Shown here: positions 11,675 to 21,605 of the stretch, piece by piece | Layout of the letters: each line of letters begins with the position of its first letter | How positions within the stretch are numbered: the first letter of the stretch is position 1 | Source of the DNA: Arthrinium phaeospermum | Taxonomy: Eukaryota; Ascomycota; Sordariomycetes; Amphisphaeriales; Apiosporaceae | Reading direction: 5' to 3' | Assembly (NCBI GenBank): GCA_006503535.1 | Contig: QYRS01000005.1 | Span: forward strand, 3,224,001-3,288,000 | Length of the DNA stretch: 64,000 nt | Made by a program: the position numbers and the translations under genes | The notes under the pieces: generated by a model | Databases searched by the model: none | What the model was told of the DNA's origin: nothing | The model's input: only the letters and a program-made list of their open reading frames with translations

Positions 11675-12304
11675 ATGGGCCGACACTCGAACTGCAGCAG
11701 CAGCCATTCGAGCCGCAGCTCCTCCCACCATGGAAGCGGAGGTGGCGACTGCCCTCCGCCTCCCCCGCCGCCTATCCCCGAACCTCCCTGCCGCCCCGAG
11801 CCTCCTTGCCGCGACCGGTGTGAGGACGACCTGACCCGCCGCTTCAACCGCGAGGTCCGCCGCTCGGGCTACCCCACCCGCTACATCGTCAACGACGGCA
11901 GCCTGGTCATCAGCGAGAGCCTGCTGCGCGACTCCAACACCCTCATCTACAACCGGCACGGCTCGCGTATGCGGGTCCTGCCCGACCGCTGCTGCTGCGA
12001 CGGGACGTCCTCGTGCCGATGCGGCTGTCGGGGGCGCCGTTGCTGCAGAGGCGGCGGCGGCGGGTTCAATTGCTGCTACTGTAGCACGACGACTAGAATA
12101 ACGACGACGACGCGAGTTACTGAGTACTGCCGCAGCTGCTCCTGTCGTCGCGCGTCGCATGGGGGGTATTGCCGGGAGTGCGTGGAGCGGAGGTGCATAC
12201 CACCGTGGTATCTGAGGGGGCCCAGGGAACCCATACGTCCCCTTTGCGACGGAGATAGGCGGTTCTTGGACGGGTCATCGCCTCGGTTGTTGGGATACTA
12301 TTAA
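11675..12304 (+). CDS. Cys/Arg-rich small protein, function unknown
   Basis: Single exon, 209 residues. It starts with a Ser/His-rich stretch and a poly-proline run. A central ordered-looking segment follows (DDLTRRFNREVRRSGYPTRYIVNDGSLVISESLLRDSNTLIYN; about 50-95). Then comes a strongly Cys/Arg/Gly-rich half with CCCDGTSSCRCGCRGRRCC, FNCCYC and CRSCSCRRASHGGYCRECVERRC. The Cys spacing in the last block suggests metal binding or a RING/zinc-ribbon-like fold, but it matches no family I can name. No signal peptide or membrane segment is seen, so cytosolic or nuclear is more likely than secreted. The continuous frame and the organised central block argue that it is a real gene. Confidence 0.6.
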   Translation: MGRHSNCSSSHSSRSSSHHGSGGGDCPPPPPPPIPEPPCRPEPPCRDRCEDDLTRRFNREVRRSGYPTRYIVNDGSLVISESLLRDSNTLIYNRHGSRMRVLPDRCCCDGTSSCRCGCRGRRCCRGGGGGFNCCYCSTTTRITTTTRVTEYCRSCSCRRASHGGYCRECVERRCIPPWYLRGPREPIRPLCDGDRRFLDGSSPRLLGYY

Positions 12305-12410
12305 TTTCCGTTCTGTCTTCTGAAGACACTGGCGAAGCTGCGCGCAGTAGTAACATGTGTATTTAACTAGCGAGTGGAAGTAGGCCGAATCAACGTACAT
12401 TCAAGCCTAG

Positions 12411-12590
12411 AGGAATAATGTGGCATAACCAAGACTACACAGAGGAAGTGGCATAACCATACTCCAAAGGGGAAGTGACATAACCAAAAACTACACAGGG
12501 GAAATGACATAACCAAATCAGGTAGGTACACCGGGGAAGTGGCATAACCAAAACTACTTATGTAGGTATCTACCGAGGGGAAGTGGCACT
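12411..12590 (+). repeat. Degenerate tandem repeat, five to six units of about 26-44 bp
   Basis: Units share the core GGGGAAGTGGCATAACCAAA, with an ACTACACA extension in several copies and a GTAGGTA insertion in the last two. Spacing is uneven, so this is an old and diverged tandem array. Confidence 0.75.
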
Positions 12591-12801
12591 TGCCTAACAT
12601 TGTGAGGAACGATGCGTCCCAGTACCTAGGGCAGATGACAGCAATTCTCAGTCTGCAATTTTCGAACTCTTTTTCTCCAACCTCTCATATCCAATTACAC
12701 CACCAACAAATTCTAGTCGCCCACCTTTTCATAAGGAAGAAAAAGAACTTGTCGCCGTCTTATTACAACCATTCTCGAACAACAACAACATCAACAACAA
12801 C

Positions 12802-13248
12802 ATGTCACTACGAGCGCCCATCCTCGCCTGCGAGGAGACCAACTCGGGCGGGCCCAGGCCCAGAACACTGGGTGGCAGATTTATGGCCACATCATGGCCG
12901 TGATCGCCGGGGTCCAGCTGGGCCACAAGATCATCGTAAGTACTTGGTGTGATCTATTATTCTCTTAGGTTGAGGGTGCAATAAAAGCTGATTAGTAAAT
13001 CAGACCAAGGTCAAGGGTTGGTGGGCCCGCAAGCGCGAGACCAAGCGCGAGGCCAAGGCCAAGGAGGAGGCTGAGGCCGAGGAGCGCCGCCGGCCGGTCA
13101 CCGTGAGAACTTATCCCCGTGTATGGTCCCTTTACGTTCACCATCAAAGGATCCCTTGGCTTGGATCGCGATGTTGCTAACTGTCGGTCTATAGTCTTCG
13201 GAGGAGGCCACCACGCACACCCCCGCCGCCGCTGCCGAGGAGTCGTAA
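12802..13248 (+). CDS. Small three-exon protein, one 1-base frame break in exon 1
   Basis: Exons 12802-12935, 13004-13102 and 13195-13248, with clean splice sites (GTAAGT/CAG, GTGAGA/TAG with a TTGCTAAC branch). Exon 1 is 134 nt and needs one more base, most simply in the GGGCGGGCCC run at 12846-12855, to stay in frame with exon 2. The product would be about 95 residues: MSLRAPILACEETN..., then GWQIYGHIMAVIAGVQLGHKII (a short hydrophobic helix that may enter a membrane), a very basic/acidic helix (KVKGWWARKRETKREAKAKEEAEAEERR) and an Ala/Glu tail. Function unknown. Fragments resembling its first exon recur at 14955-15040 and 15213-15246. Confidence 0.55.
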
Positions 13249-13639
13249 ACAATGACAGAAGGCAACATCATTATCAACAATTGAGAACACCAAGGCACCC
13301 GTTTTACCAACAAAAAACCAACAACATACAAACACCAAAAAAAAATTGAAAATCACAAAACAATCACCAAAAAAAGCAGCGTTACGGCCAATCTTTTGGG
13401 CTCTCGACGAGAGCTCAGGCTTTTGGCTGTTCGCTACGCTTTTTTAGATCGGTGGTTCAGGTGGTTTCTCAGCGGGCAGTCCACTAAAACACCCCGATAC
13501 GCCTGCGTGCTCCGGTGGTTCTGGCCTTCAAATGGTGCGGGGGAAGCCCCAACAACCCCAACCCATCAACTTCTTCAGCCCTTCAGCTTCAGCCCATCGT
13601 CTTCGCATTCTGCACACATATTCACGAAGTCATCTCCCA

Positions 13640-14720
13640 CCGGCAAAATTACGGCCAATCTAATTGTCGTGCCTTGGTCCCTCCGCCTGGATCTGTCGAC
13701 AGGCCATCATCAGCGACAGCATTAGGGCCAATCCAGGCGACGTGTCTTGCAACAACGTTACGGGCCAATCTAAGCGGCTCGCCTTGGTCACTCCTACCAG
13801 CGAGCATCCACCAGATCTGTCGACGGACCTCGCGCGCCATCGCTAATTCTCGGCTTTGGCACCCTGGCCGTCCACACCAGAGCAGCACTATAATGGCATC
13901 ACCGGCGTCATTATGGAGCCCATTTCGCCGTCCACTACCTTTACTCAGCATAAGTCCGGCCAGCCCGTTGGCATCTGAGGGTACTCTAGGAGCTCCGATC
14001 CCGGCCGCGACAACCTCCAGTAAGCCGTGGCCGCGCTCGACGCCTCGATAAGCCAAGCACTCCTAGCCCCAGAGTCTGGCCTCGGCCCCCATGTCATCAG
14101 CGTGAGTGACGTCCACGGAAGAACTCACCGCTATCCCACCCAGGTTGCCAAGGTCACCTTCACCCCCAAATCGGCAACTACTATCAGCAACATCGTCACA
14201 GGCCAATCTGGGCGGCCTTCCGGTGGCGGGGTAGGGGGATACCCATCAACAGCATCTTCGTAATCCGTCATCATATTCACGATATCATCTCCCACTCTGC
14301 AAAGCTGAGCATTACGGCCATTTTTGGCCCCCTCCCACCGGATCTGTCGTCAGACCATTATCAGTGACATCGTTAGGGGCCAATTTAGACGGCGTGCTCT
14401 ATCATCTCCCACCTCCGCTAACTACGCCTGTTGGGCTTGATACCCTCCCGCCCTTCACCCCAAGACAGCATTGATTCACAGATTTGAGAGTTTCAACCCC
14501 AACTGCAACAATCTCCAGCAAGCCGTGATCCCGGAGTTTGGCCTCGGGCTCCCATGCCATCAATGCGGTTGACGTCTACGGGGGCACTCATCGCTATCCC
14601 GCCCAGCTTTCCCAGGGACATTATGTCAAGGTCACCTCCGCCTCCCCCAGATCAAGGACCATCAGCAGTGACGGCGTTACAGCCAATTCGAAGCTGTCTG
14701 GCCTTTGCCTTCCCGTTGCA
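13640..14720 (+). repeat. Diverged interspersed/tandem repeat field
   Basis: At least six copies of a motif close to TATCAGYRACATCGTTA-RGGCCAATYT lie near 13650, 13710, 13758, 14185, 14360 and 14665, often preceded by GGATCTGTCG. A larger block is also duplicated: 14080-14225 matches 14540-14700, both encoding a ..VDVYGGTHRYPAQ-like string (SDVHGRTHRYPTQ in the first). The differences include many C/T and G/A changes, as expected for old duplicated sequence in a fungus with RIP. Confidence 0.65.
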
Positions 14721-14954
14721 ATCACCGGAGCCGTCGTCAACGAAACATATGGCGTGAGCGGCGAGGCCCTCGCTATGCCGTCTCCACCTCGCCGGGTGCC
14801 ACCTCGGTGTCCCTTGTCCCATACATCGTGGATGCATGCGGGGGAGATCTCAACAGGCCTAGCGGGCAGTTCAAGCACCCCACCATCCAAGCCTCCGTTG
14901 AGGGCGGATACAGCAACATCGTATTCCTAATTCGACCCGGGGCCGAAACAAACG

Positions 14955-15040
14955 GGACAGATGGTACCGGGTGGATGATTTTTGGCAACATCTGTGTTTC
15001 GCCGCGATCAGTCTCGGCCATAAGGGCATCGTGAGTACCC
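14955..15040 (+). pseudogene. Diverged copy of exon-1 3' part of the 12.8-kb small gene
   Basis: The sequence around GGGTGGATGATTTTTGGCAACATC...CATAAGGGCATCGTGAGTAC parallels GGGTGGCAGATTTATGGCCACATC...CACAAGATCATCGTAAGTAC at 12869-12941, including the splice donor. The encoded TGWMIFGNI matches TGWQIYGHI. No continuation into exon 2 was found. Confidence 0.5.
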
Positions 15041-15212
15041 CGGGCACATCCCCTTTTTACTCTCCGACACTACCCACCACCACCAACAACAACAACAGCA
15101 ACAATATCGCTGGCTAGGACGAACCCTAGACTACACCACCGAGCGCCTGTTAGTATTCATTCCCTACGATATAAAAGTTCCGAGTGCTAATAACTCAACC
15201 ATAAAGGGACCC

Positions 15213-15246
15213 CACGGCCGCCCATCCTCGCTTGCCAGGAGACAAT
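15213..15246 (+). pseudogene. Short copy of the 5' end of the 12.8-kb small gene
   Basis: GCCCATCCTCGCTTGCCAGG followed by AGACAA matches GCCCATCCTCGCCTGCGAGG followed by AGACCAA at 12815-12841. It lies downstream of, and separate from, the other fragment, so the original order has been rearranged. Confidence 0.45.
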
Positions 15247-16440
15247 TGCGCTCCTTAAGGAGCAATATCGCCCGGCGGCGACTTAGTAAGGTTTCGTCCC
15301 CGTCACTCAGTAACCGGATCGTGTGATGAATCTCTAGGGCCAGCAGAAAAGGAATCGATGGAATATCAACCACTTACGGTTGCCACGAAAGGTGGCATGA
15401 TTCCATGCCTAGAGGCTTGTGGTATTAGGTACCACTAAGGGGTAGAGTTACATTTGCATCATCGTAGGCATTTAGCCTCGAGATGGGAAAATATATAGTT
15501 CTACTGAATCACACACCTGTGAAAACCTATAATCACCTTTGTATAGACATTTGTCCCACTGATAGGTTAACCAGCTCCCCCGCAGACCTCAAGAAAGTGA
15601 CGTCTATCGAGGGCCGGCATTCTATACGCTCGTCGGTTTCCTACATGGACCCCACGTCTATCCTGATCTATCAAGATGCCAAGCAGTGGTCAGTTGCTTT
15701 GATTTTGGAGGCCAAATAGTTTCTCATGTCCTTGTTATGATCTGGAATGGGTAAAGGGCGCAGGAGAAGGGTTAAATGCGAAAGATTACCGGCGTTTCGG
15801 ACCAAATCCAGGTGGAGCCGGCAAATCGCACACTATTCGCGCCATGGAAGGACTTAGCTCGCAACCAATGTAGGCGTCGGTCAACCCCTTATGTAAGAAG
15901 AGGGGCTGACGATCATGACAGCCTGTTTTGTGAAGAGAAGTTGGTAGGCATCACATTGTCGTGATCGCAGATTATTAGTCCTTCCTTGGTTTCGTATCAC
16001 GGTTTATACAGCAGTCGCAGGACATGACAGCATCGGGCATTTGGCAGATAACACCCCTATCATGATCTCGTGGGACCACGAGCCCCTGGCTGCTCATTCA
16101 TTCTCGGCATTGCACCCCGCGAACCCATTTCAGTGACCGATTTGAGTACATGATGTTTTCAACAGCAAGCGCATGCTATTTTGACAATAGTCTGAAGACG
16201 TCTAAATCTTGGCGTCGTGATGGAATTGCTGACCAATCTGGATCTTGGCACGCTTACGCAAATGGATGATCACCTCTGTTGGGCATGGTGTTTGTAATAT
16301 CCCATTACAAATCAAGGTAACTACAATTCCCGAAGAATCGATAATATGTATATTTGGGTATATATATATAGAGGTGATTGGTCGGCAACTCCAGATCTGA
16401 ACCAAAACCTTATTACATTTACCTCGACAAATAACCAACC

Positions 16441-17707
16441 ATGACGCAGAAAGTCATCACCGTCCTTGGTGTTACTGGAACGCAGGCATGCCCAGCTTCA
16501 TCCATCATGTTCGACATATCTAAACCCCGGTTGCTAACTCCGAGCCCAGGGCGGCTCCGTCGCCAAGCGATTCCTCACCCAGGCCGGGTGGCGGGTACGC
16601 GGGCTTACCCGCGACCCCAACTCAACCAAGGCGAAGGCCTGGGTTGAAAAAGGGGTCGAGATCGTCAAAGGCGATCTTGATGATATCGAATCGCTCAAGG
16701 ACGCGTTTCAGGGCGCACACGCCATCTTCGCCGTCACCGACTGGGCCGCAAACTACGCCCGGGTAAGCGAGGACAAGGTCTTACAGGGCCGGGCACGGGA
16801 CGCGCGTCGTTCCTTGGAGGAGTACGCGGGCGATCTAGAGACATCGCAGGGGATCAATGTGGCCGGGGCGGCTTCGGACACCTACTGACTCTCGGTGTCA
16901 GCAATTACTCTTCTTGGTGTATTAATAGAATGTCTCGAGAGGGGATAGTGAAAGTTTCTGGAACAAGCGGTTATTCCATCCCTCGTGAGACAATGGAATA
17001 ATGTGTAATAAACACTAGAACAGGAAGGAATAAACACCGAAAGTCGCCTACGGAGCGTCCTCGCGACCCTCGAGAGGTTTGTCTTCTCGACGCTGGCCGC
17101 GGTACGGGGCATCAGCGGCGGCAAGTACAAGCATTCCTACGAGTTCGACTCCAAGGCGGCCGCCGAGAGGTACATGTGAGAAGCGCTTCCCGAGATTCGG
17201 GCCCGGCTCAGCACGGTCACGATGGGCATTTTTCAGGGGACGTGGAGGGCCATCCCGGCGTTCCGGTCACACAGGCTGCCGGATGGCACGTTCGAGTAAT
17301 ACGTGCGCCTGGCCGTCCCCGGCGGTTCTCACGACGCGAACCCGGAGGTGGTGGCCACGCGGGACACGGGCGCTTTTGTCGAGGCCCTCGTCCTCCACCA
17401 ACCCGCTGGCACGGATGTCCTGGGCGCCAGCGAGATCGTCACCAAAACGGACTATGCGGCGATCTGGGGTCGCACGCAGGGGGTCAAGGCGACGGTGCGA
17501 GATGTCTCCGAGGAAAATTACATGGAGTACATCCCGGAAGGCTGCGAGAAGACCATCGTGGATGATGTTGAATTCTTTGCCGAGTTTGGGTACACTGACG
17601 GAAGTCCCACAGTCGAGACTCCCGGGGAGTTGGGGATGAAGACAACTTCAATGGAGGAGTTCTTTCAAGGCGAGGACTGGAGTGATGTACTGAAAGGAGA
17701 AATGTAG
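16441..17707 (+). pseudogene. NmrA-like NAD(P)-binding protein, broken
   Basis: Exon 1 (16441-16485) encodes MTQKVITVLGVTGTQ. A 64-bp intron (16486-16549) with an unusual GC donor (GCATGC), a TTGCTAAC branch and a CCCAG acceptor follows. Exon 2 continues GGSVAKRFLTQAGWRVRGLTRD, completing the Rossmann dinucleotide loop, then VKGDLDDIESLKDAFQGAHAIFAVTDW. The frame is cut by a MITE (16881-17051). It resumes at TLERFVFSTLAAVRGISGGKYKHSYEFD, then carries in-frame stops TGA (17177-17179) and TAA (17297-17299) before the normal C-terminal part ending DWSDVLKGEM. NmrA-like proteins are catalytically inactive SDR relatives that sense NAD(P) and modulate nitrogen or redox regulators. With an insertion and two stops this copy is very unlikely to be functional. 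Confidence 0.8.
16881..17051 (+). mobile_element. MITE inserted in the NmrA-like gene
   Basis: A 161-bp element (16886-17046) is flanked by perfect CCTAC repeats (16881-16885 and 17047-17051). The termini are TGACTCTCGGTG and, inverted, CGACTTTCGGTG. Interior blocks and the right end match the element at 2505-2647. Relative to the host gene it lies in the opposite orientation to the F-box copy, so the CCTAC repeats offer no GT donor, and it interrupts the reading frame. Confidence 0.7.
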
Positions 17708-19714
17708 CGTCGCTTGTTTCGCGAGTTAAACTTGACTAGGTTTCGTTTCCTTGACACAATCCCTCATTCAGTCAGACAGTTCTTCAAGGGGTAGGTTGAC
17801 CATACCACCGCTCGAGAACCGGTAACTAGGGCCATCTGATCTAAACTCATTCAATTCATTATCGAACGCTTGGATAAAGAAAACATTACCCCTGTCTCAT
17901 CCCAGACGTAGTACACGGTAGGCGTGGAGAACGTCATCACGCATATGTGAGAGGATGGTGGTTTGCCGCCAGTGGTTTTGAGCTGAATACTGAATGAACC
18001 ATCCTGGCGTCCGCGCAAGCTGTCTCAGTATGTGGTTGCTTATTCGAATGTATGGACTGCGACGTGGTTTCACTTTGGAAGGCGTTATCGAACTCGACTT
18101 TTCCTGATACCAATATCTATGTCGAACAGGACCGGATAGCTCGGTCATGCCAGCTGGGATCAGCGACAACACCTACGTCAGCATGCTTCGGCGTCTCGTC
18201 GCGGTACGTCAGAGTTGGGAGAGTAGGTACGTTATCTGAGCCGACAGAAGCAGTCGTACGGGTTGTCAAGTCATGATTCAATCTTCGAAAAACATCTGGT
18301 CGGCAGTTATTGGTATTGATATCAGTTGGGGTCCAGCTGAAAGCGCAGGTCTGCACACTCTAGTTTCAGGAACCCTCAATACATAGATTGGCCCTCCACA
18401 AGCCATGCATCCTTTACGAGCTGCGTATCCCTGTAGGCACTGCAGTCGGCTGTAGTTGAAGCGACACATTGTCCCACAGGTGATGCAGCGGGGCCGAAAT
18501 CTATGCGGGTTGGATCTCATCTTCGAACCCTCGTCCGGGGTACCTGTCATTCCTGCGGCCGCCTCCGCATCCATCATTGTTGGCTATTGGTGTGGTTGGT
18601 GCGTCATTCCTAGTCATCTGCAGAGAACGGAATGCAACCTTCAGTGGCTGGGCATGGAGTTGGCTGTGACCAGAGGTGGTCTTGACATGCGTGTATATAC
18701 CTCTCATTCTTGTGTGACTTGGAATCGAATCCTCTGCTTGAAGTGTTGAACTGATGTTGAATTATTCCCGATAGCAGTAAAGAGTGACGCTATTCTCGGC
18801 TACCGGTTGCCAAGCGCCCGTCAGCGATCAAATGCTTATCTCGACGCCATCTAGTGGGTGTTCGCAGCGTCGCGACGAAAGTGGGCGGGCGCCAAATGCG
18901 CCAGTACTGTCCTGGCCTAGAGGGGTACGCTAGGGGCTAGGGTAGTGCACCACAAGGGGATCCCGAAGCACTGGAGCAGCACTGTTCCCGAGGTGCGTAC
19001 GCCACACTGGCGAGATTTTGTTAGCTGCCAAGCATCTTTTCGCGCTGCCAGTCTGCTTGTCTCAATTTCTGCTGCTTATCTTAGCCCGTTGTTCGTGATT
19101 CCGAGGCCACTCTTGCATCCCGGCCGATCAGCGTATATGTGGGCAAGATATCCATTACGATGGATGCGCCATTAATGATCGCGTGCAGAGTTTTTTTCCT
19201 GCACTCTCGTCGCATGTAACAGTCAACAGTGCACCGCCGCTCACAGACGCATTTGCCCACGACTTGATAGGCAGAGCCGCAGAACTGGGCAGGGAAGGGC
19301 GACGGGAAGAGAGGAAGATAACTCGTCGCGATAGAGGGAAAAAAGGTCAGAGACCCTTGAAATCCTCCACCCCCCATCCCACTCTTTATCATAATCACAC
19401 CACGCCACGGTGTGAGAGCGAGGGTGCCGAGAGTCGGGTTTTCATTCGCACGCTATGTATATATCCATAATATGTTGCCTCTTTCTGCAGGACTTTCCCT
19501 CTGTCAATGGCTAAGCTCACCAAGTCTTCGACACTTGCCCGTGTCGCGCCTGTGTCCGGCCTTTTCGGTTTCCATTTTTGCCTGAACAGGTTTATCTTCG
19601 CCTAGTACATTTACTGCTTCCAGCGTTTCCGCTGTTTGGTTTTATCACGGGATTTGTATTGTGCTCGCAGCGCTTATCACTTGTCCTTTTGGGTTCATTT
19701 GGCGGGGTTCGGAT
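17708..19714. other. Intergenic between NmrA pseudogene and MFS gene
   Basis: Contains one weak minus-strand candidate (18278-18577, listed separately). The last 200-300 bases are pyrimidine-rich in places and would be the promoter and 5' UTR of the MFS gene. Nothing else was recognised. Confidence 0.5.
18278..18577 (-). CDS. Possible small zinc-ribbon-like protein
   Basis: A 99-residue single-exon frame. Its middle has CITCGTMCRFNYSRLQCLQG followed by GCMACGG, i.e. C-x2-C-x3-C ... C ... C-x2-C spacing, as in small zinc-binding modules. The first 20 residues are low complexity and the last 35 have no recognised feature. No splice-linked neighbours or family match support it, and a chance frame is quite possible. 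Confidence 0.25.
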   Translation of the reverse strand: MMDAEAAAGMTGTPDEGSKMRSNPHRFRPRCITCGTMCRFNYSRLQCLQGYAARKGCMACGGPIYVLRVPETRVCRPALSAGPQLISIPITADQMFFED

Positions 19715-21605
19715 ATGCAAGCAAGCAAAATGGTTGGAAAGAAGGAAATGGTGCAGCCATCCTCTGACGTGCCGGGCAGCAGCGGCGACAGCCACGACGG
19801 CGCCACGTTGGCGGCGCTCGGCAACGTCGAGACCCGCGATGCCACGCATCCCATCCATTGGAGTCGTTGGAAGAAGTGGTCCATCATCGCCGTCTACTGC
19901 GCCCTGCAGACCTTCATCGCCATGACCACCACCACCTTCGTGGCCGCCGAGTTCCTCGTCAAGGAGAAGTACGGCGGCTCTACCCAGGTCGTCGCCCTGG
20001 GCCAGTCCATGTTCATCGTGGGAACGGCCGTTGGGCCTGCCTTCCTGGGCCCTCTATCGTATGTCTTCATCTGCCGTTGAACTGCACAAACATGAGTATG
20101 CACACACACAAGCGCACTTCGAGGGGCACCATCATATGCTAGGTAGCCGCCGTTGGTCCTGTGTGCATGCTTACTGTCTCTATGCATCACCCCTTTATCT
20201 CCTGTCTATCTCTGCCGGGAACGCAGCTCCCTTAACATATTCTTCTGCTTGCAGTGACATTGGCGGTCGCAAATGGGTCTACGTCGCGTCCATTGCCATC
20301 TACGCCATCCTGAACATCGGCACGGCCATGGCCCTCAACCTGCCCATGCTCATCATCTTCCAATTCCTCGCTGGCGCCGCCGGCAGCACCGGCCTCTCCA
20401 ACGTGGCCGGTACCATCGCCGACCTCTTCGGCGACATGGACGGTGCGGGGCAACCCATGGCCCTCTTCGTCATGAGCGCCAATTACGGCCCCAGTATCGG
20501 CTCCCCGATCGGTGAGCTGATTGCCAGCAACCCCAACTTGGGGTTGCCGTGGATCTTCTGGATCAAGTAAGTGACCACCCCAACATCGAACCACCTGCGC
20601 CCCTGCCCCTGTCCCGCCCCGCCGCCGACCCCTGAGTCCGGCACAAGACCTGGGCTATTCAGTACTAACGACCGCAAAGCGTCATCATTGGCGGCTGCTT
20701 TTCTCTGGTCATGTGTTTCATCCCCGAGACCCTGCCGAGAATCGTCATCGCCAAGGCCCTCAAGAAGCACGAGCTCACCCTCCCTCCGGCCGAGGTAGCC
20801 ATCGTCGAGGAGAAGGTGGATGTGCTGCGCGAGATGCGCTTCATCACGTCGATGGCCTTCCGGATTATGCTGACGGAGCCCATCGTGGTGTTCCTGGGCA
20901 TCTACAACGGCTTCGCGTACGGCCTGCTGTTCCTGTACCTGGACGGCGTCTTTGACGTCTTCGTCGTCAACAACGGCCTCTCGGTGCTCAACGCGGACCT
21001 GACCTACCTCAACTTCGTCGTGGCCGTCACCCTCATGTTCTGCTTCGTGCCCGTGCAGACGTGGTTCTACCGCCGGGACCGCCAGCGCAACGGCGGCGTC
21101 GGCCGCCCCGAGGCCCGCTTCCTCACCTCGTTGGTGGGTGTCTGGGGCTTCCCCGTCTCGCTGCTCTGGTTCGCCTTCACCTGCGACGGCAACACGTCCT
21201 ACTGGTCGCCCGTCATCGCCGGCGGCGTCCTCGGCTTCTTCGACCCCCTGCTCTGGCTCAGCATGCTCAACTACATCGCCGACTCGTACACCAACGTCGC
21301 CGCCTCGGCCATCGCCGCCTTCCTGATCCCGTCGTTTGCCCTCGCGGCTGGCTGCTGCCACATCGGTAAGTGTTCTTCGTCTTTTGCAAGAAAAAGGGAG
21401 AAAGAAAAAGAGACCAAACCGCTACCCCACCCCCGCGCATGTCCAAACTTACTCTTTTTTAGGCATCATCATGTTCGCCAACCTCGGTGCCAAGTGGGCG
21501 ATGGCCATCCTCGGCTTCGTCTCCTTCGGCCTCGTGGCCCTGGTCTACGTCCTCTACTTCTTTGGCGCCAAGATTCGAGGCATGTCGAAGCTGGCCAAGA
21601 AATAA
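19715..21605 (+). CDS. MFS transporter (DHA1-like drug:H+ antiporter type)
   Basis: Four exons: 19715-20058, 20255-20566, 20680-21365 and 21463-21605, all with GTATGT/GTAAGT donors; total 494 residues. After a hydrophilic N-terminus of about 45 residues, the membrane segments start at KKWSIIAVYCALQTFIAMTT. The MFS signature is GPLSDIGGRKWVYVASI (loop 2-3, GxxxD/GRR-K type) with FLAGAAGSTGLSNVAGTIADLF in TM4-5 and WIFWINVIIGGCFSLVMCFIPET at TM6, as in 12-TM DHA1 multidrug or polyamine exporters. The predicted role is proton-driven export across the plasma membrane; substrate unknown. No biosynthetic cluster lies next to it. The start is the first ATG; a second in-frame ATG is 15 bases downstream. 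Confidence 0.85.

Larger units (their letters stand above)
13249..16440. other. Long gene-poor stretch with decayed repeats
   Basis: Apart from the repeat field at 13640-14720 and the two exon-like fragments listed separately, no gene could be supported. Several open frames exist but none shows family motifs or a coherent splice pattern. The end of the stretch holds the 5' flank of the NmrA-like pseudogene. Confidence 0.5.

Noticed and set aside
12411..12590. CRISPR-like appearance of short repeats
   Set aside because: The genome is eukaryotic, the repeats are diverged and the spacing irregular; this is a degenerate tandem repeat.
15483..15719. 78-codon plus-strand open frame in the gene-poor region
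   Set aside because: Not recognised and no conserved feature; left as intergenic.
20483..21361. 292-codon minus-strand open frame
   Set aside because: Antisense shadow of the first MFS transporter exons; low-complexity, no family motif.
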